A DNA stretch of 7,580 nucleotides, taken from positions 1-7,580 of the forward strand of contig JBFKAV010000161.1 in NCBI GenBank assembly GCA_041621405.1, written 5' to 3'. The position numbers and the translations under genes are program-made. A model generated the notes under the pieces. That model ran no database searches. It had not been told where the DNA came from and was given only the letters and a program-made list of their open reading frames with translations. This document shows positions 1-6,872 of this stretch, one piece after another; position 1 is the stretch's first letter; every line of letters starts with the position of its first letter. Origin of the DNA: JBFKAV01 sp041621405 (GTDB lineage: Bacteria > Pseudomonadota > Alphaproteobacteria > Rhodobacterales > Rhodobacteraceae).

Positions 1-1127
1 CCGAAGAGGTTGCCGATGATGATGGTGAAGATCATCACGAAGACGATGTCGAGGTTCTGGTTCAGCATCCTCGGGCCCGTCTCCAGCCCGAGGATGAAGA
101 AGCCCGAGAGAAGGATCGCCATCGACGACGACCCCGGGATGCCGAAGGCGATGGTCGAGGCGACCGCACCGCCCTCGACCGCGTCGTTGGCCGATTCCGG
201 GCCGATCACGCCCTCGATGTTGCCCTTGCCGAAGCTCTCCTTGTCCTTCGAGGTCTGCTTGGCGTGGCCGTAGGCGATGAACGAGGCGGCCGCCGAGCCG
301 AGGCCGGGGATGAGCCCGATCGTGGTACCGATCGCCGAGCAGCGCAGCACCAGCCACCAGTGCTTCAAGGTTATCCGCACACCTTGGAAGATCTGCCGCT
401 GGGTCTCCCGCGTGGAAAGCACGCCCTCGGCATTGCGCGCCAGCGACCCGCCGGTGGCCCAGAGGTCGAACATCTCGGCCACGGCAAAGAGGCCGAGGAT
501 CACCGGCACCAGGTTGAGCCCGTCCGACAAGGACAGGATTCCCATGGTGAAGCGCTCGGTGTTGGTCACGTTGTCGAGCCCGATCATCGCGAGCAGGAGC
601 CCGGCGAGCGCCGCGATCATCGAGCGGATCATGTCCTCGCGGCCGAGCACCGCAACGAAAGTGAGCGCGAGGAAGGCGAGCATCACGATCTCCGGCGGGC
701 CGAAGAACAGCACCACCTCGCGCAGCACCGGGATCAGCGCGGTCAGGACCAGCGCGCCGAACATCGCGCCGAAGGCGCAGGAGGCCATGGCGGCGCCGAC
801 CGCGACGCCGGCCTGCCCCTTGTCGCGCAGCGCCGGGCCGTCGAAGAGCGTGGCGGCGTTCTGGCCGGTGCCCGGGGTGGAGAACAGGATCGCAGTGAGG
901 CCGCCGCCCTGGCTGACCGTGGCGTGGGCGCTGAGGATGAAGGCAATCCCGGTGGCCGGCTCCATCGTGTAGAGGAAGGTCACCGCCATCGCCATGGCGA
1001 AATGCCCCGAGAGGCCGGGGATGATGCCGATGATAAGCCCGAACATCGAGCCGACGAAGAGATAGGGCAGGACGTCGAGGCTGACCGATTGCAGGAAGCC
1101 GCTCGTCAGCCCCTCGAGGATCGTCAT
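1..1127 (-). CDS. tctA: TctA-family large membrane subunit of a TTT transporter, second copy, C-terminus cut by window edge
   Basis: This is the large multi-spanning membrane subunit of a tripartite tricarboxylate transporter, which moves a carboxylate across the inner membrane using an ion gradient after a periplasmic TctC protein delivers it. The first 375 residues are visible and the frame runs open off the left edge; family members are about 500 residues. Family motifs are present: GIIPGLSG (34-41), STPGTGQNAAT (83-93), GLIPGLGSAAAS (271-282), FGKGNIEGVIGPESANDA (299-316) and GIPGSSSMAILL (329-340), among hydrophobic helices. The ATG at 1127 gives the expected family N-terminus (MTILEGLTSGF); only a weak AGG lies 8 nt upstream. 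It starts 73 bp after the tctC stop and is probably cotranscribed with it. It differs clearly from the other TctA in this window (PGLSG against PGIGG; TPGTGQNAAT against IPGDGDDAAT), so it is a separate paralogue, not a recent duplicate. A matching tctB may lie past the edge. Confidence 0.93.
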   Translation of the reverse strand, partial: MTILEGLTSGFLQSVSLDVLPYLFVGSMFGLIIGIIPGLSGHFAMAMAVTFLYTMEPATGIAFILSAHATVSQGGGLTAILFSTPGTGQNAATLFDGPALRDKGQAGVAVGAAMASCAFGAMFGALVLTALIPVLREVVLFFGPPEIVMLAFLALTFVAVLGREDMIRSMIAALAGLLLAMIGLDNVTNTERFTMGILSLSDGLNLVPVILGLFAVAEMFDLWATGGSLARNAEGVLSTRETQRQIFQGVRITLKHWWLVLRCSAIGTTIGLIPGLGSAAASFIAYGHAKQTSKDKESFGKGNIEGVIGPESANDAVEGGAVASTIAFGIPGSSSMAILLSGFFILGLETGPRMLNQNLDIVFVMIFTIIIGNLF

Positions 1128-1167
1128 CTGGGTCGCCTATCGGTGCGGGATGCCGAGACGCGGGGAC

Positions 1168-1189
1168 GGGGCGGCCGTCCGGCCGCCCC
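1168..1189 (-). terminator. GC hairpin between tctC and the second tctA; attenuator or mRNA-stabilising structure
   Basis: A perfect 9 bp stem (GGGGCGGCC / GGCCGCCCC) closes a 4-nt loop in the 73 bp gap after the tctC stop. All stem pairs are G-C. No T-run follows on the minus strand, so it is not a standard intrinsic terminator. The position, after a binding-protein gene and before a membrane-subunit gene, is where transport operons often carry a structure that protects the upstream message or lets only part of the transcription through. That role is inference. Confidence 0.5.
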
Positions 1190-1200
1190 CGGGCGATAGT

Positions 1201-2232
1201 TCAGATCTCGCCGCGGATCGCCTTGACGATGACCTCCTTCACCTCGGGCGTGAGCTCGGTCGCCGCCTTGGCGACGTTGAGCATGTCCTCGCCCGAGAGA
1301 TAGGCGAGCTCGCGCTCCGCCTCGGCCATCATCTGCACGAACTCGGGGTCTTCCATCGCCTGACGGAAGGCGTCGCGCAGGAAGGCGAGGCGGTCCTCCG
1401 GGATCCCCGGCGGCCCGGCGACCGGGCGGCCGACGGCGTTAAGCGCGTCCCAGGCGTCCATGATCGGGCCGATCTCGGCGGCGTTCTCGCGGCCTTCGAT
1501 GAACTCGAAGATCGACGGCACGTCGGGCACGAGCGGCGAGCGCACCCGGTCGCTCTGCACGACGATCCGGTGGTCGCCGTCCTGCACGCCCTGCAGCGCA
1601 GAGCCGAGCGAGCCCCACATCGCCTGGACGTCGCCCCGGAGCATTGCCTGGCGGATGTCGGAGGAGTTGTCGAAGCCGTGCACGATCTTCTGCGGAACGC
1701 CGAAGGCCGGGCCGGTGATCACCGCATCCACGTAGGTGGAGCCGCCGAGGCCGGTGGCGCCGACGACGATGTCTTCGCCGGCGTTCTGCATGTCCTCGAA
1801 GCTCATGAAGGGGGTCTGGGTGCCAACCACGAGCACCCGGAGGTCGGCCACGATACGGCCGAGATAGCTGTACTGGCCGATCCTGTAGGTGGCGCCCTCG
1901 ATCTCGGAGAGCTGGTTCGTCACCATCGCCGAGCCGTTGATGATGCCGATCGTCAGGCCGTCGGCCGGCGCGTTGAAGATCTCGTTGGCGCCCTTCATGC
2001 CGCCGGCGCCGGGCTGGTTCACGATGTCGACCCGGGCCCCGGTGTATTTCTCGAGATAGGGCGCGATCGAGCGGCTGTATTCGTCGTAGCCGCCGCCCGG
2101 GTTGTAGGGCACGATCCACTGGATCACGTTGTCCTTGTAGAACTCGGCCGCGTCCTGCGCCTGGGCCGTGGTTCCCGGGACCAGCGCCACCGCCGCCGAG
2201 GCGACGATGCCTTTCAAAAAGCCTCTCCGCAT
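1201..2232 (-). CDS. tctC: TctC/Bug-family periplasmic substrate-binding protein with Tat-like signal
   Basis: This is the periplasmic solute-binding protein of a tripartite tricarboxylate transporter. It captures a carboxylate ligand and presents it to the TctA/TctB membrane complex. The protein has 343 residues, slightly longer than the usual 320 or so. The N-terminus has a signal peptide: RRGFLK at 2-7 resembles the twin-arginine consensus, then a hydrophobic stretch (8-19) and a likely cleavage after AQA (23-25). The mature part shows family marks: VPYNPGGGYD (41-50, ligand loop), NQPGAGGMKGAN (72-83), GLGGSTYVDA (161-170), VPDVPS (235-240) and AGPPGIPEDRLAFLRDAF (272-289). The ATG at 2232 is chosen because it begins the signal peptide and has a strong Shine-Dalgarno 5 nt upstream; the longer in-frame extension to 2427 would bury the signal. 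It leads a probable unit with the following tctA. The glycine-rich, Tyr-containing ligand loop differs from the commoner PPGG-x-x-D form, so substrate cannot be named. Confidence 0.93.
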   Translation of the reverse strand: MRRGFLKGIVASAAVALVPGTTAQAQDAAEFYKDNVIQWIVPYNPGGGYDEYSRSIAPYLEKYTGARVDIVNQPGAGGMKGANEIFNAPADGLTIGIINGSAMVTNQLSEIEGATYRIGQYSYLGRIVADLRVLVVGTQTPFMSFEDMQNAGEDIVVGATGLGGSTYVDAVITGPAFGVPQKIVHGFDNSSDIRQAMLRGDVQAMWGSLGSALQGVQDGDHRIVVQSDRVRSPLVPDVPSIFEFIEGRENAAEIGPIMDAWDALNAVGRPVAGPPGIPEDRLAFLRDAFRQAMEDPEFVQMMAEAERELAYLSGEDMLNVAKAATELTPEVKEVIVKAIRGEI

Positions 2233-2237
2233 TGTCT

Positions 2238-2245
2238 TCCTCCCT
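2238..2245 (-). promoter_or_regulatory. Strong ribosome binding site of tctC
   Basis: AGGGAGGA on the minus strand ends 5 nt before the ATG at 2232. It settles the tctC start in favour of the codon that begins the signal peptide over the upstream in-frame ATG at 2427. Confidence 0.8.
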
Positions 2246-2351
2246 TGTCTGACGGCGCCCTCCCCCGGCACCACCGGGCAAGCCGCATCGACGTGGCGGC
2301 GCCCTGCCGCGGTCCGCGCCCACTGCGGCGCGGAGCCGGCTCTCCCATCGT

Positions 2352-2381
2352 AGCGTAAGAAGCGCGAAGCGTCGCGGTCAA
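2352..2381 (-). promoter_or_regulatory. Candidate sigma-70 type promoter for tctC
   Basis: On the minus strand TTGACC (2381-2376) lies 18 bp before TACGCT (2357-2352), in the 207 bp gap between the Mo hydroxylase stop and the tctC start. The -35 matches five of six consensus positions; the -10 is weak, though a second overlapping TACGAT follows. Transcription would begin near 2345 and leave a leader of about 110 nt. It would make tctC and the second tctA a separate transcription unit. Position and -35 quality support it; the -10 does not settle it. Confidence 0.4.
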
Positions 2382-2439
2382 TGGGACGGCGGTCCGCATG
2401 GCGGAACAACACGCAACGCCTGGCCAAGGGCCGCGCCGC

Positions 2440-4656
2440 TCACCCCCGACCCCGCGCCGCCGCGAGCGCCTGCCAGACCCGGAGCGGCGTCGCGGGCATC
2501 TGGAACGTCTCGACCCCGGCCGAGGCGAGGGCATCGCTCAAGGCCGACATCGCCGCCGCGAGCGCTCCGACCGTGCCGGCCTCGCCCACGCCCTTGGTGC
2601 CGAGCGGATTGAGCGCGGTCGGCACCTCGACGAAGGCGAGCTCGGGCCTGGGCGCGTCCTCCGCCCGGATCAGCCGGTAGTCCATCAGCGATCCGCTCAG
2701 CACCTGGCCCGCGGCGTCGTGGACCATCGCCTCGCCCAGCGCCTGGGCGAGGCCCATGGCGATGCCGCCCATGAGCTGGCCTTCGACCAGGTCGGGGTTG
2801 AGCACCCGGCCTACGTCCACTACCGCGTGGGAGCGGGTGACCGCGACCGCTCCGGTCTCGGGGTCGATCTCCAGCTCGCAGAGATGGGCGCCGTTCGGGA
2901 AGGTCGCGGCCTCGGGGCGGAACTCGGCCTCGAAGCTGAGCGAGCCGCCCTCGGCGGCGGCGATCTCGGCGAGCGACCGCGTCAGGTTGCTGCCGTGAGC
3001 GGCGAAGACGCCGGCCTCGTAGGCAAGCTCTTCCGGCGCGGCGCGGAGATGCACGGCGGCACGGGCGCGGGCCGAGTCGAGGAACCGCTCCAACGCCACC
3101 TGCATCGCCGCGCCGCCGACCGAGAGCCCCGAGGAGCCGCCGATGCCGCGGCCTTCCGCGGTGGCGGCAGTGTCACCGTTGACGTAGTCGAAGCACTCGG
3201 GCGGCAAGCCGAGGGTGGCCCCCGCCATCCGCGTGAGCGCCGTCTCGTGCCCTTGGCCTGTCGACATCGCCCCGGCCGCGAGACGCACCCGCCCGTCGGC
3301 CAGGGCGGTGACCCGTGCCCGGTCGGGCCTTGGCCCCCGCACCGGGCCGGCGGCGGATTCCAGCGAAAGTGCGAAGCCGAAGCCATAGAGCCGCCCGCGT
3401 GCCTCGGCCTCCCGGCGCCGCGCCGCCCGCGCCTCCGGGCTCGCGCCGCGCGCCGCCGCCTCCAGCACCCGTGGATAATTTCCGCAATCGAGCGGGAAGC
3501 CCAGCGCGGTGCGGTGCGGCAGCTCGGCCGGTTCGAGCAGGTTGCGGCGGCGGAGCTCCACCGGGTTGGCCCCGAGCGTGCGCGCCGCGGCATCGACGGC
3601 CCGCTCTATCGCAAGAGTGGCCTCCGGCCGGCCATTGCCCCGGTAGGGCGCGAGCGGGGCGCGGGCCGAGAGTCGCCCGGTGATCTCGACGGCCGCCACC
3701 GGGATGCGGTAGGGCCCGGTGATCCCGGCCGCGTTGTGGACCAGGCCGAAGGCGCCGCGGCCTGGATAGGCGCCGACATCGATCTCGAACTCCGCTTCGA
3801 CGGCGGTGAAGCGGAGCATCGCGTCGAGTCCCAGCGTGAGGCGGCCGGCGACACCGCGGCCCTGGTGGTCGGCGAGGAAGGCTTCGCTGCGCGAGGCGAC
3901 CCAGGCTACCGGTCGGCCGAGACGCCGAGCGGCAAGGGCCACCAGCGCCTCCTCGCGGCTGAGGACGCCCTTCTGCCCGAACGAGCCGCCGACGTCGGGG
4001 GCAAGCACACGCAGGTTCTGCTCCGGCCAGCCGAAGAGTGCGGCCAACGCGCGCCGGATGGCGAAGGGATTTTGGGTGCTGGTGTGCAGCACGAGCCCGT
4101 CGCCCGCGGGAATCGCAACGGCGCCGCGGGTCTCCAGGGGCACGGCGGAGATGCGGGGAATGTACACCTCGACGGTCACCCGATGCGTCGAGGCGGCGAG
4201 CGCCGCGCGGGCGGTCTGGGCATCGCCGCGCTGCGTCCGGAAGGCGACGCCGACGTTGACCGGCCGGTCCTCGAGATCAAGCTCCACCGCCTCGGCGGCA
4301 TCGAGGGCTGCTGCGCGGCTCTCGGCGACGATCAGGGCGAGCGGCTCGCCCAGGTGTCGGACCTCACCGCCGCACAGGAGCGGGATGCCGGGAAGCGGCG
4401 CGCCGTCCCCGCCCGGCACCGGCTCCGGCGGCAGCGCGACGGGCCCCGAAGCGGCGAGATCGGCAGCCGTCAGCACGAGCACGACGCCGGGCATCGCCCG
4501 CGCCGGCGCCGCGTCGAGCCGAGTGAGCCTGGCGGAGGCTTGGGCCGAGCGCAGGAAGGCGGCATGCAGGCAGACCTTGGGCAGGGCGTCGGCCACGAAG
4601 CACCCCACTCCCTTCAGCAGCCGGAAATCCTCGATCCTCCCGCCTACGCCCGCCAT
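2440..4656 (-). CDS. Molybdopterin-binding large subunit, xanthine dehydrogenase/CoxL (aerobic CO dehydrogenase form II-like) family
   Basis: This is the catalytic subunit of a molybdenum hydroxylase, which inserts a water-derived oxygen into an aldehyde or aromatic ring carbon and passes the electrons on through FeS and FAD partners. The 738 residues show the family order: N-terminal RIEDFRLLKGVGCFVAD (7-23) and an a/b hammerhead domain (to about 130), then Mo-cofactor motifs DVGGSFGQKG (221-230), active loop PYRGNGR (337-343), STGQGHETA (465-473), NPDLVEGQLMGGIAMGLAQALGE (620-642) and GTKGVGEAG (686-694) with the likely catalytic Glu692. The loop resembles the form II pattern AYRGAGR and lacks the Cys-containing AYxCSFR of true CO dehydrogenases, so CO oxidation is unlikely. 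The region 494-514 (GDTAATAEGRG then GSSG) departs from the usual GDTD...GSRS. No FAD or 2Fe-2S subunit gene adjoins it, and it has no FeS domain of its own. It starts 88 bp after tctB, with GGAGG 8 nt before the ATG. The substrate is unknown; an N-heterocycle or aromatic aldehyde fits the context. Confidence 0.92.
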   Translation of the reverse strand: MAGVGGRIEDFRLLKGVGCFVADALPKVCLHAAFLRSAQASARLTRLDAAPARAMPGVVLVLTAADLAASGPVALPPEPVPGGDGAPLPGIPLLCGGEVRHLGEPLALIVAESRAAALDAAEAVELDLEDRPVNVGVAFRTQRGDAQTARAALAASTHRVTVEVYIPRISAVPLETRGAVAIPAGDGLVLHTSTQNPFAIRRALAALFGWPEQNLRVLAPDVGGSFGQKGVLSREEALVALAARRLGRPVAWVASRSEAFLADHQGRGVAGRLTLGLDAMLRFTAVEAEFEIDVGAYPGRGAFGLVHNAAGITGPYRIPVAAVEITGRLSARAPLAPYRGNGRPEATLAIERAVDAAARTLGANPVELRRRNLLEPAELPHRTALGFPLDCGNYPRVLEAAARGASPEARAARRREAEARGRLYGFGFALSLESAAGPVRGPRPDRARVTALADGRVRLAAGAMSTGQGHETALTRMAGATLGLPPECFDYVNGDTAATAEGRGIGGSSGLSVGGAAMQVALERFLDSARARAAVHLRAAPEELAYEAGVFAAHGSNLTRSLAEIAAAEGGSLSFEAEFRPEAATFPNGAHLCELEIDPETGAVAVTRSHAVVDVGRVLNPDLVEGQLMGGIAMGLAQALGEAMVHDAAGQVLSGSLMDYRLIRAEDAPRPELAFVEVPTALNPLGTKGVGEAGTVGALAAAMSALSDALASAGVETFQMPATPLRVWQALAAARGRG

Positions 4657-4722
4657 CGCCTCAGCCTCCGCAAGCGAACGGTAGCCGGGCAGGCCCGGAT
4701 TTCACCCGGAAACGGAACCTCT

Positions 4723-4737
4723 TTCCGCCCTGCGGAA
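4723..4737 (-). other. Small inverted repeat just after the tctB stop
   Basis: TTCCGC and GCGGAA form a perfect 6 bp stem with a 3-nt loop, 8 nt past the tctB stop in the 88 bp gap before the Mo hydroxylase gene. A second short palindrome, CCGGGC-AG-GCCCGG, lies at 4685-4698. Neither is followed by a T-run, so termination is not indicated; they could be weak mRNA structures or chance in GC-rich DNA. Confidence 0.25.
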
Positions 4738-4744
4738 CCGCGTC

Positions 4745-5209
4745 TCAGAACAGCGGCCAGAACCCGGGATGCAGGACGAATCCGAGCAGCCGTTCGAACA
4801 TCAGGTGCATGACGAGCGTGAACACCGCCGCCGCGCCGGCCGCGATCAGCGGGCGCACCTGCGCCTCGCGCCAGAGGTAGACCAGGATCAGGACCGGCGC
4901 GGCGACGACGAAGCCGAAGGCGAGCACGGCGCCGATGAAGGCGACGAAGTAGGCCCAGGTGCGAAGCTCGGCCCAGGCGGTGTGGCGGCCGAACTCCTCC
5001 TCCTCGAGCGGCGCGGGGCCCTCGCCCAGCCGCTCGCGCCGCGCGGCGCCGAGGTCGAGGACGAGCTGCAGGAGGCAGAGGCCGATCGCCGGCAGTCCCA
5101 CTACGAAGGGCATGAACCGCGCCCGCGGCGGGTAGCCCCAGGCAATGACGACCATGGTCGCGAAGATCGCGAGCATGGCGAGCGTGACCCAGGTGGTGAA
5201 GCGGTTCAT
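4745..5209 (-). CDS. tctB: TctB-family small membrane subunit of a TTT transporter
   Basis: This is the small integral membrane subunit that pairs with TctA in a tripartite tricarboxylate transporter; its exact mechanistic part is poorly known even in studied systems. The protein has 154 residues, typical for the family. Four hydrophobic segments can be seen: about 7-25, 33-53, 85-112 and 121-144. A charged cytoplasmic-type linker (RRERLGEGPAPLEEEEFGR, 57-75) separates the two pairs. Identification rests on this topology and size and on its place directly behind tctA, since TctB sequences are poorly conserved. The ATG at 5209 is chosen because the upstream tctA TGA ends one base before it and AAGGAGG lies 6 nt upstream; the 24-residue in-frame extension starting at 5281 lies inside tctA and is hydrophilic. 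The spacing implies translational coupling with tctA. Confidence 0.88.
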   Translation of the reverse strand: MNRFTTWVTLAMLAIFATMVVIAWGYPPRARFMPFVVGLPAIGLCLLQLVLDLGAARRERLGEGPAPLEEEEFGRHTAWAELRTWAYFVAFIGAVLAFGFVVAAPVLILVYLWREAQVRPLIAAGAAAVFTLVMHLMFERLLGFVLHPGFWPLF

Positions 5210-5210
5210 C

Positions 5211-6719
5211 TCACGCCTCCTTCCGGAACTCGCCGGCGCGCGGGCGTCCGGCGCGCCAGATCGCGTAGGCGACGATGGCAATGATCATGGCGATCAGCAC
5301 CAGCGAGACGGGGCGCAGGAAGAAGCCGTAGCCCCAGATCTTCAATGCCTGGTTCAGCGACACTTCGGCGGTGCTGCCGAGGATCAGCCCGATCACGAAG
5401 GGCGCGCGGGGCCAGTTCGCCCGCATCAGCGCATAGCCGAGCGCGCTGAACAGGACCAGGATCACCAGGTTCTGCCAGTTGAACTCGGCGAGGAAGCAGC
5501 CGAGCGCGATGAAGACGAAGATGAAGGGCACGAGGAGCCGGCCGTTGACGAAGGTGAGCACCGTGACCCAGCGGCAGATCACCAGGAGGATCGTCACCGC
5601 CATCAGGTTGCCGACGACGAGCGCCCAGATCAGCGACCAGACCACGTCGAGATGCGCCACCATCATGTTCGGCCCCGGCTGGATCCCGAGGATGATGAAG
5701 GCGCCGAGCAGGATCGCCATCCCCGAGGAGCCGGGGATCCCGAAGAAGAGCGTCGGCAGGAGCGAGCCGCCCTCCTTTGCGTTCGATGCGGTCTCCGGTG
5801 CGATCACGCCCTCGATCGCACCCTTGCCGAAGCGCTCAGGCGTCTTCGAGCTCTGCACCGCGTGGCCGTAGCAGAGCCAGGCCGCCGCCGAGCCGCCGAG
5901 GCCCGGGATCATCCCCACGACGGCGCCGATCACCGAGGTGCGGAGCGCCAGCCACCAGTGCCGCGGCACCTCGAGGACTCCGGAGAGGAGCTGGCGGTAG
6001 GAAAAGGTGTCGCTGGCGCGCGGGGTGCCGGCAATCGCGGTGCCGCGGGTGCCGAGGCTGAGCATCTCGGGAACCGCGAACATCGCCAGGACGGCGGTGA
6101 CGAGGCTGACCCCGTCCCAGAGGATCAGGATGTCGCCCGAGTAGCGGGCGATGCCGGTGAAGGGGTCCATACCGACGGTCGACAGCATCAGCCCCCAGGC
6201 GCCGACGATGAGGCCCTTCACCATGTTCGGGCCGCTTGCGAGAAAGGCGATGAAGGTGATGCCGAGAAGCGCGATCAGGAAGAACTCGGCCGGGCTGAAG
6301 CTGAGTACGACGGGCTTCAGGACCGGGATCAGGATCGCGAAGACAACCGCGCCGATCATGCCGCCCACGCCCGAGGCAGTGATCGACGCGCCGAGCGCGC
6401 GCGCCGCCTGGCCCTGCTTGGCAAGCGGATAGCCGTCGAGCACTGTGGCCGCGTCGTCGCCGTCGCCGGGGATGCCGAACATGATCGAGGCGATCTGGCC
6501 CGAGGTGCCGTTGACCGCGTGCATGGTCAGCAGGAACACCGCGCCCGCGACCATGTCCATGCCGTAGATGAAGGGGATCGCCATCGCGATCGAGAGCTTG
6601 CCGCCGATGCCCGGAGTGACGCCGACGAGGATGCCGAAGATCACGGCGAGGAGCATGAGCCCCATCATCGTGGGCGAGCTCAGCAGGCCGAAGAGCGCGC
6701 CGAAGATCGTCTCGAGCAT
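5211..6719 (-). CDS. tctA: TctA-family large membrane subunit of a TTT transporter, complete copy
   Basis: This is the main transport subunit of a tripartite tricarboxylate transporter in the inner membrane. At 502 residues it has normal family length and about a dozen hydrophobic segments. The two TctA half-repeats are visible: GVTPGIGG (33-40) with GIPGDGDDAATVLDGYPLAKQG (82-103), and GMIPGLGGSAAAW (269-281) with FGKGAIEGVIAPETASNAKEGG (297-318) and FGIPGSSGMAILLG (326-339). The ATG at 6719 is chosen over an in-frame ATG at 6764 because it gives the standard N-terminus (MLETIFGALFGLL) and has GGGAGAGGG 5 nt upstream. It follows galD after 153 bp and is coupled to tctB by a one-base gap. Its closest functional partner in view is that tctB; a tctC of its own is not visible, so it may share the one at 1201-2232, have one beyond the right edge, or use an unlinked one. 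Likely cargo is a di- or tricarboxylate, possibly aromatic. Confidence 0.96.
   Translation of the reverse strand: MLETIFGALFGLLSSPTMMGLMLLAVIFGILVGVTPGIGGKLSIAMAIPFIYGMDMVAGAVFLLTMHAVNGTSGQIASIMFGIPGDGDDAATVLDGYPLAKQGQAARALGASITASGVGGMIGAVVFAILIPVLKPVVLSFSPAEFFLIALLGITFIAFLASGPNMVKGLIVGAWGLMLSTVGMDPFTGIARYSGDILILWDGVSLVTAVLAMFAVPEMLSLGTRGTAIAGTPRASDTFSYRQLLSGVLEVPRHWWLALRTSVIGAVVGMIPGLGGSAAAWLCYGHAVQSSKTPERFGKGAIEGVIAPETASNAKEGGSLLPTLFFGIPGSSGMAILLGAFIILGIQPGPNMMVAHLDVVWSLIWALVVGNLMAVTILLVICRWVTVLTFVNGRLLVPFIFVFIALGCFLAEFNWQNLVILVLFSALGYALMRANWPRAPFVIGLILGSTAEVSLNQALKIWGYGFFLRPVSLVLIAMIIAIVAYAIWRAGRPRAGEFRKEA
5216..5222 (-). promoter_or_regulatory. Ribosome binding site of tctB inside the tctA 3' end
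   Basis: AAGGAGG on the minus strand lies within the last codons of tctA and 6 nt before the tctB ATG. It fixes the tctB start and fits coupled translation of the two membrane subunits. Confidence 0.8.
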
Positions 6720-6775
6720 CCCTACCCTCTCCCCCGAGGACATGCGCGGCCCCCCGGCGCCCAAGTCCGCCCCTT

Positions 6776-6789
6776 CGGTCGGCCGACCG
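6776..6789 (-). promoter_or_regulatory. 14 bp perfect palindrome in the leader of tctA; possible operator
   Basis: CGGTCGGCCGACCG is a perfect self-complementary 14-mer in the 153 bp gap between galD and tctA, 57 bp upstream of the tctA ATG. CCCC and GGGGG tracts flank it a few bases out and could extend it into an imperfect hairpin on RNA. A dimeric regulator site or a leader hairpin would both fit. No regulator gene is visible to connect it with, and short GC palindromes also arise by chance here. Confidence 0.35.
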
Positions 6790-6836
6790 TTCGGGGGACG
6801 GGACGATGGCGTTTCGGCGCTGACTGCGCGCTTTCC

Positions 6837-6864
6837 GTTATAGCCGGACCGGCGCGGACGGGAA
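6837..6864 (-). promoter_or_regulatory. Weak candidate promoter for tctA-tctB
   Basis: On the minus strand TATAAC (6842-6837), five of six matches to a -10 box, follows the galD stop by 30 bp. The best-placed -35 with a 16 bp spacer is TTCCCG (6864-6859), a poor match. If used, transcription would start near 6830 and the palindrome at 6776-6789 would be in the leader. An AT-rich hexamer stands out in this GC-rich DNA, but the missing -35 keeps the call low. Confidence 0.25.
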
Positions 6865-6872
6865 TAGGTCGC

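Noticed and set aside
264..1199. Plus-strand 311-codon open frame antisense to the left tctA
   Set aside because: Low-complexity charged translation with no domain; the opposite strand carries clear TctA motifs.
1150..2358. Plus-strand 402-codon open frame antisense to tctC
   Set aside because: Composition is that of a GC-rich antisense frame, rich in Arg, Asp, His and Val; tctC has a signal peptide, ribosome binding site and family motifs.
2233..2427. In-frame N-terminal extension of tctC
   Set aside because: It would place 65 Arg-rich residues before the signal peptide and bypass the strong ribosome binding site at 2238-2245.
2413..2435. Possible terminator after the Mo hydroxylase stop
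   Set aside because: Only a 4 bp GGCC stem with a 3-nt loop, extended by a bulged GCG pair; the following bases have scattered Ts but no run.
2398..4812. Plus-strand 804-codon open frame antisense to the Mo hydroxylase
   Set aside because: Its product is rich in Arg, Gly, His and Glu with no recognisable domain, as expected opposite a GC-rich gene. The minus-strand frame has all the family motifs.
5210..5281. 24-residue extension of TctB into tctA
   Set aside because: The extra residues are hydrophilic and encoded inside tctA; the internal ATG has AAGGAGG 6 nt upstream and standard TctB topology.
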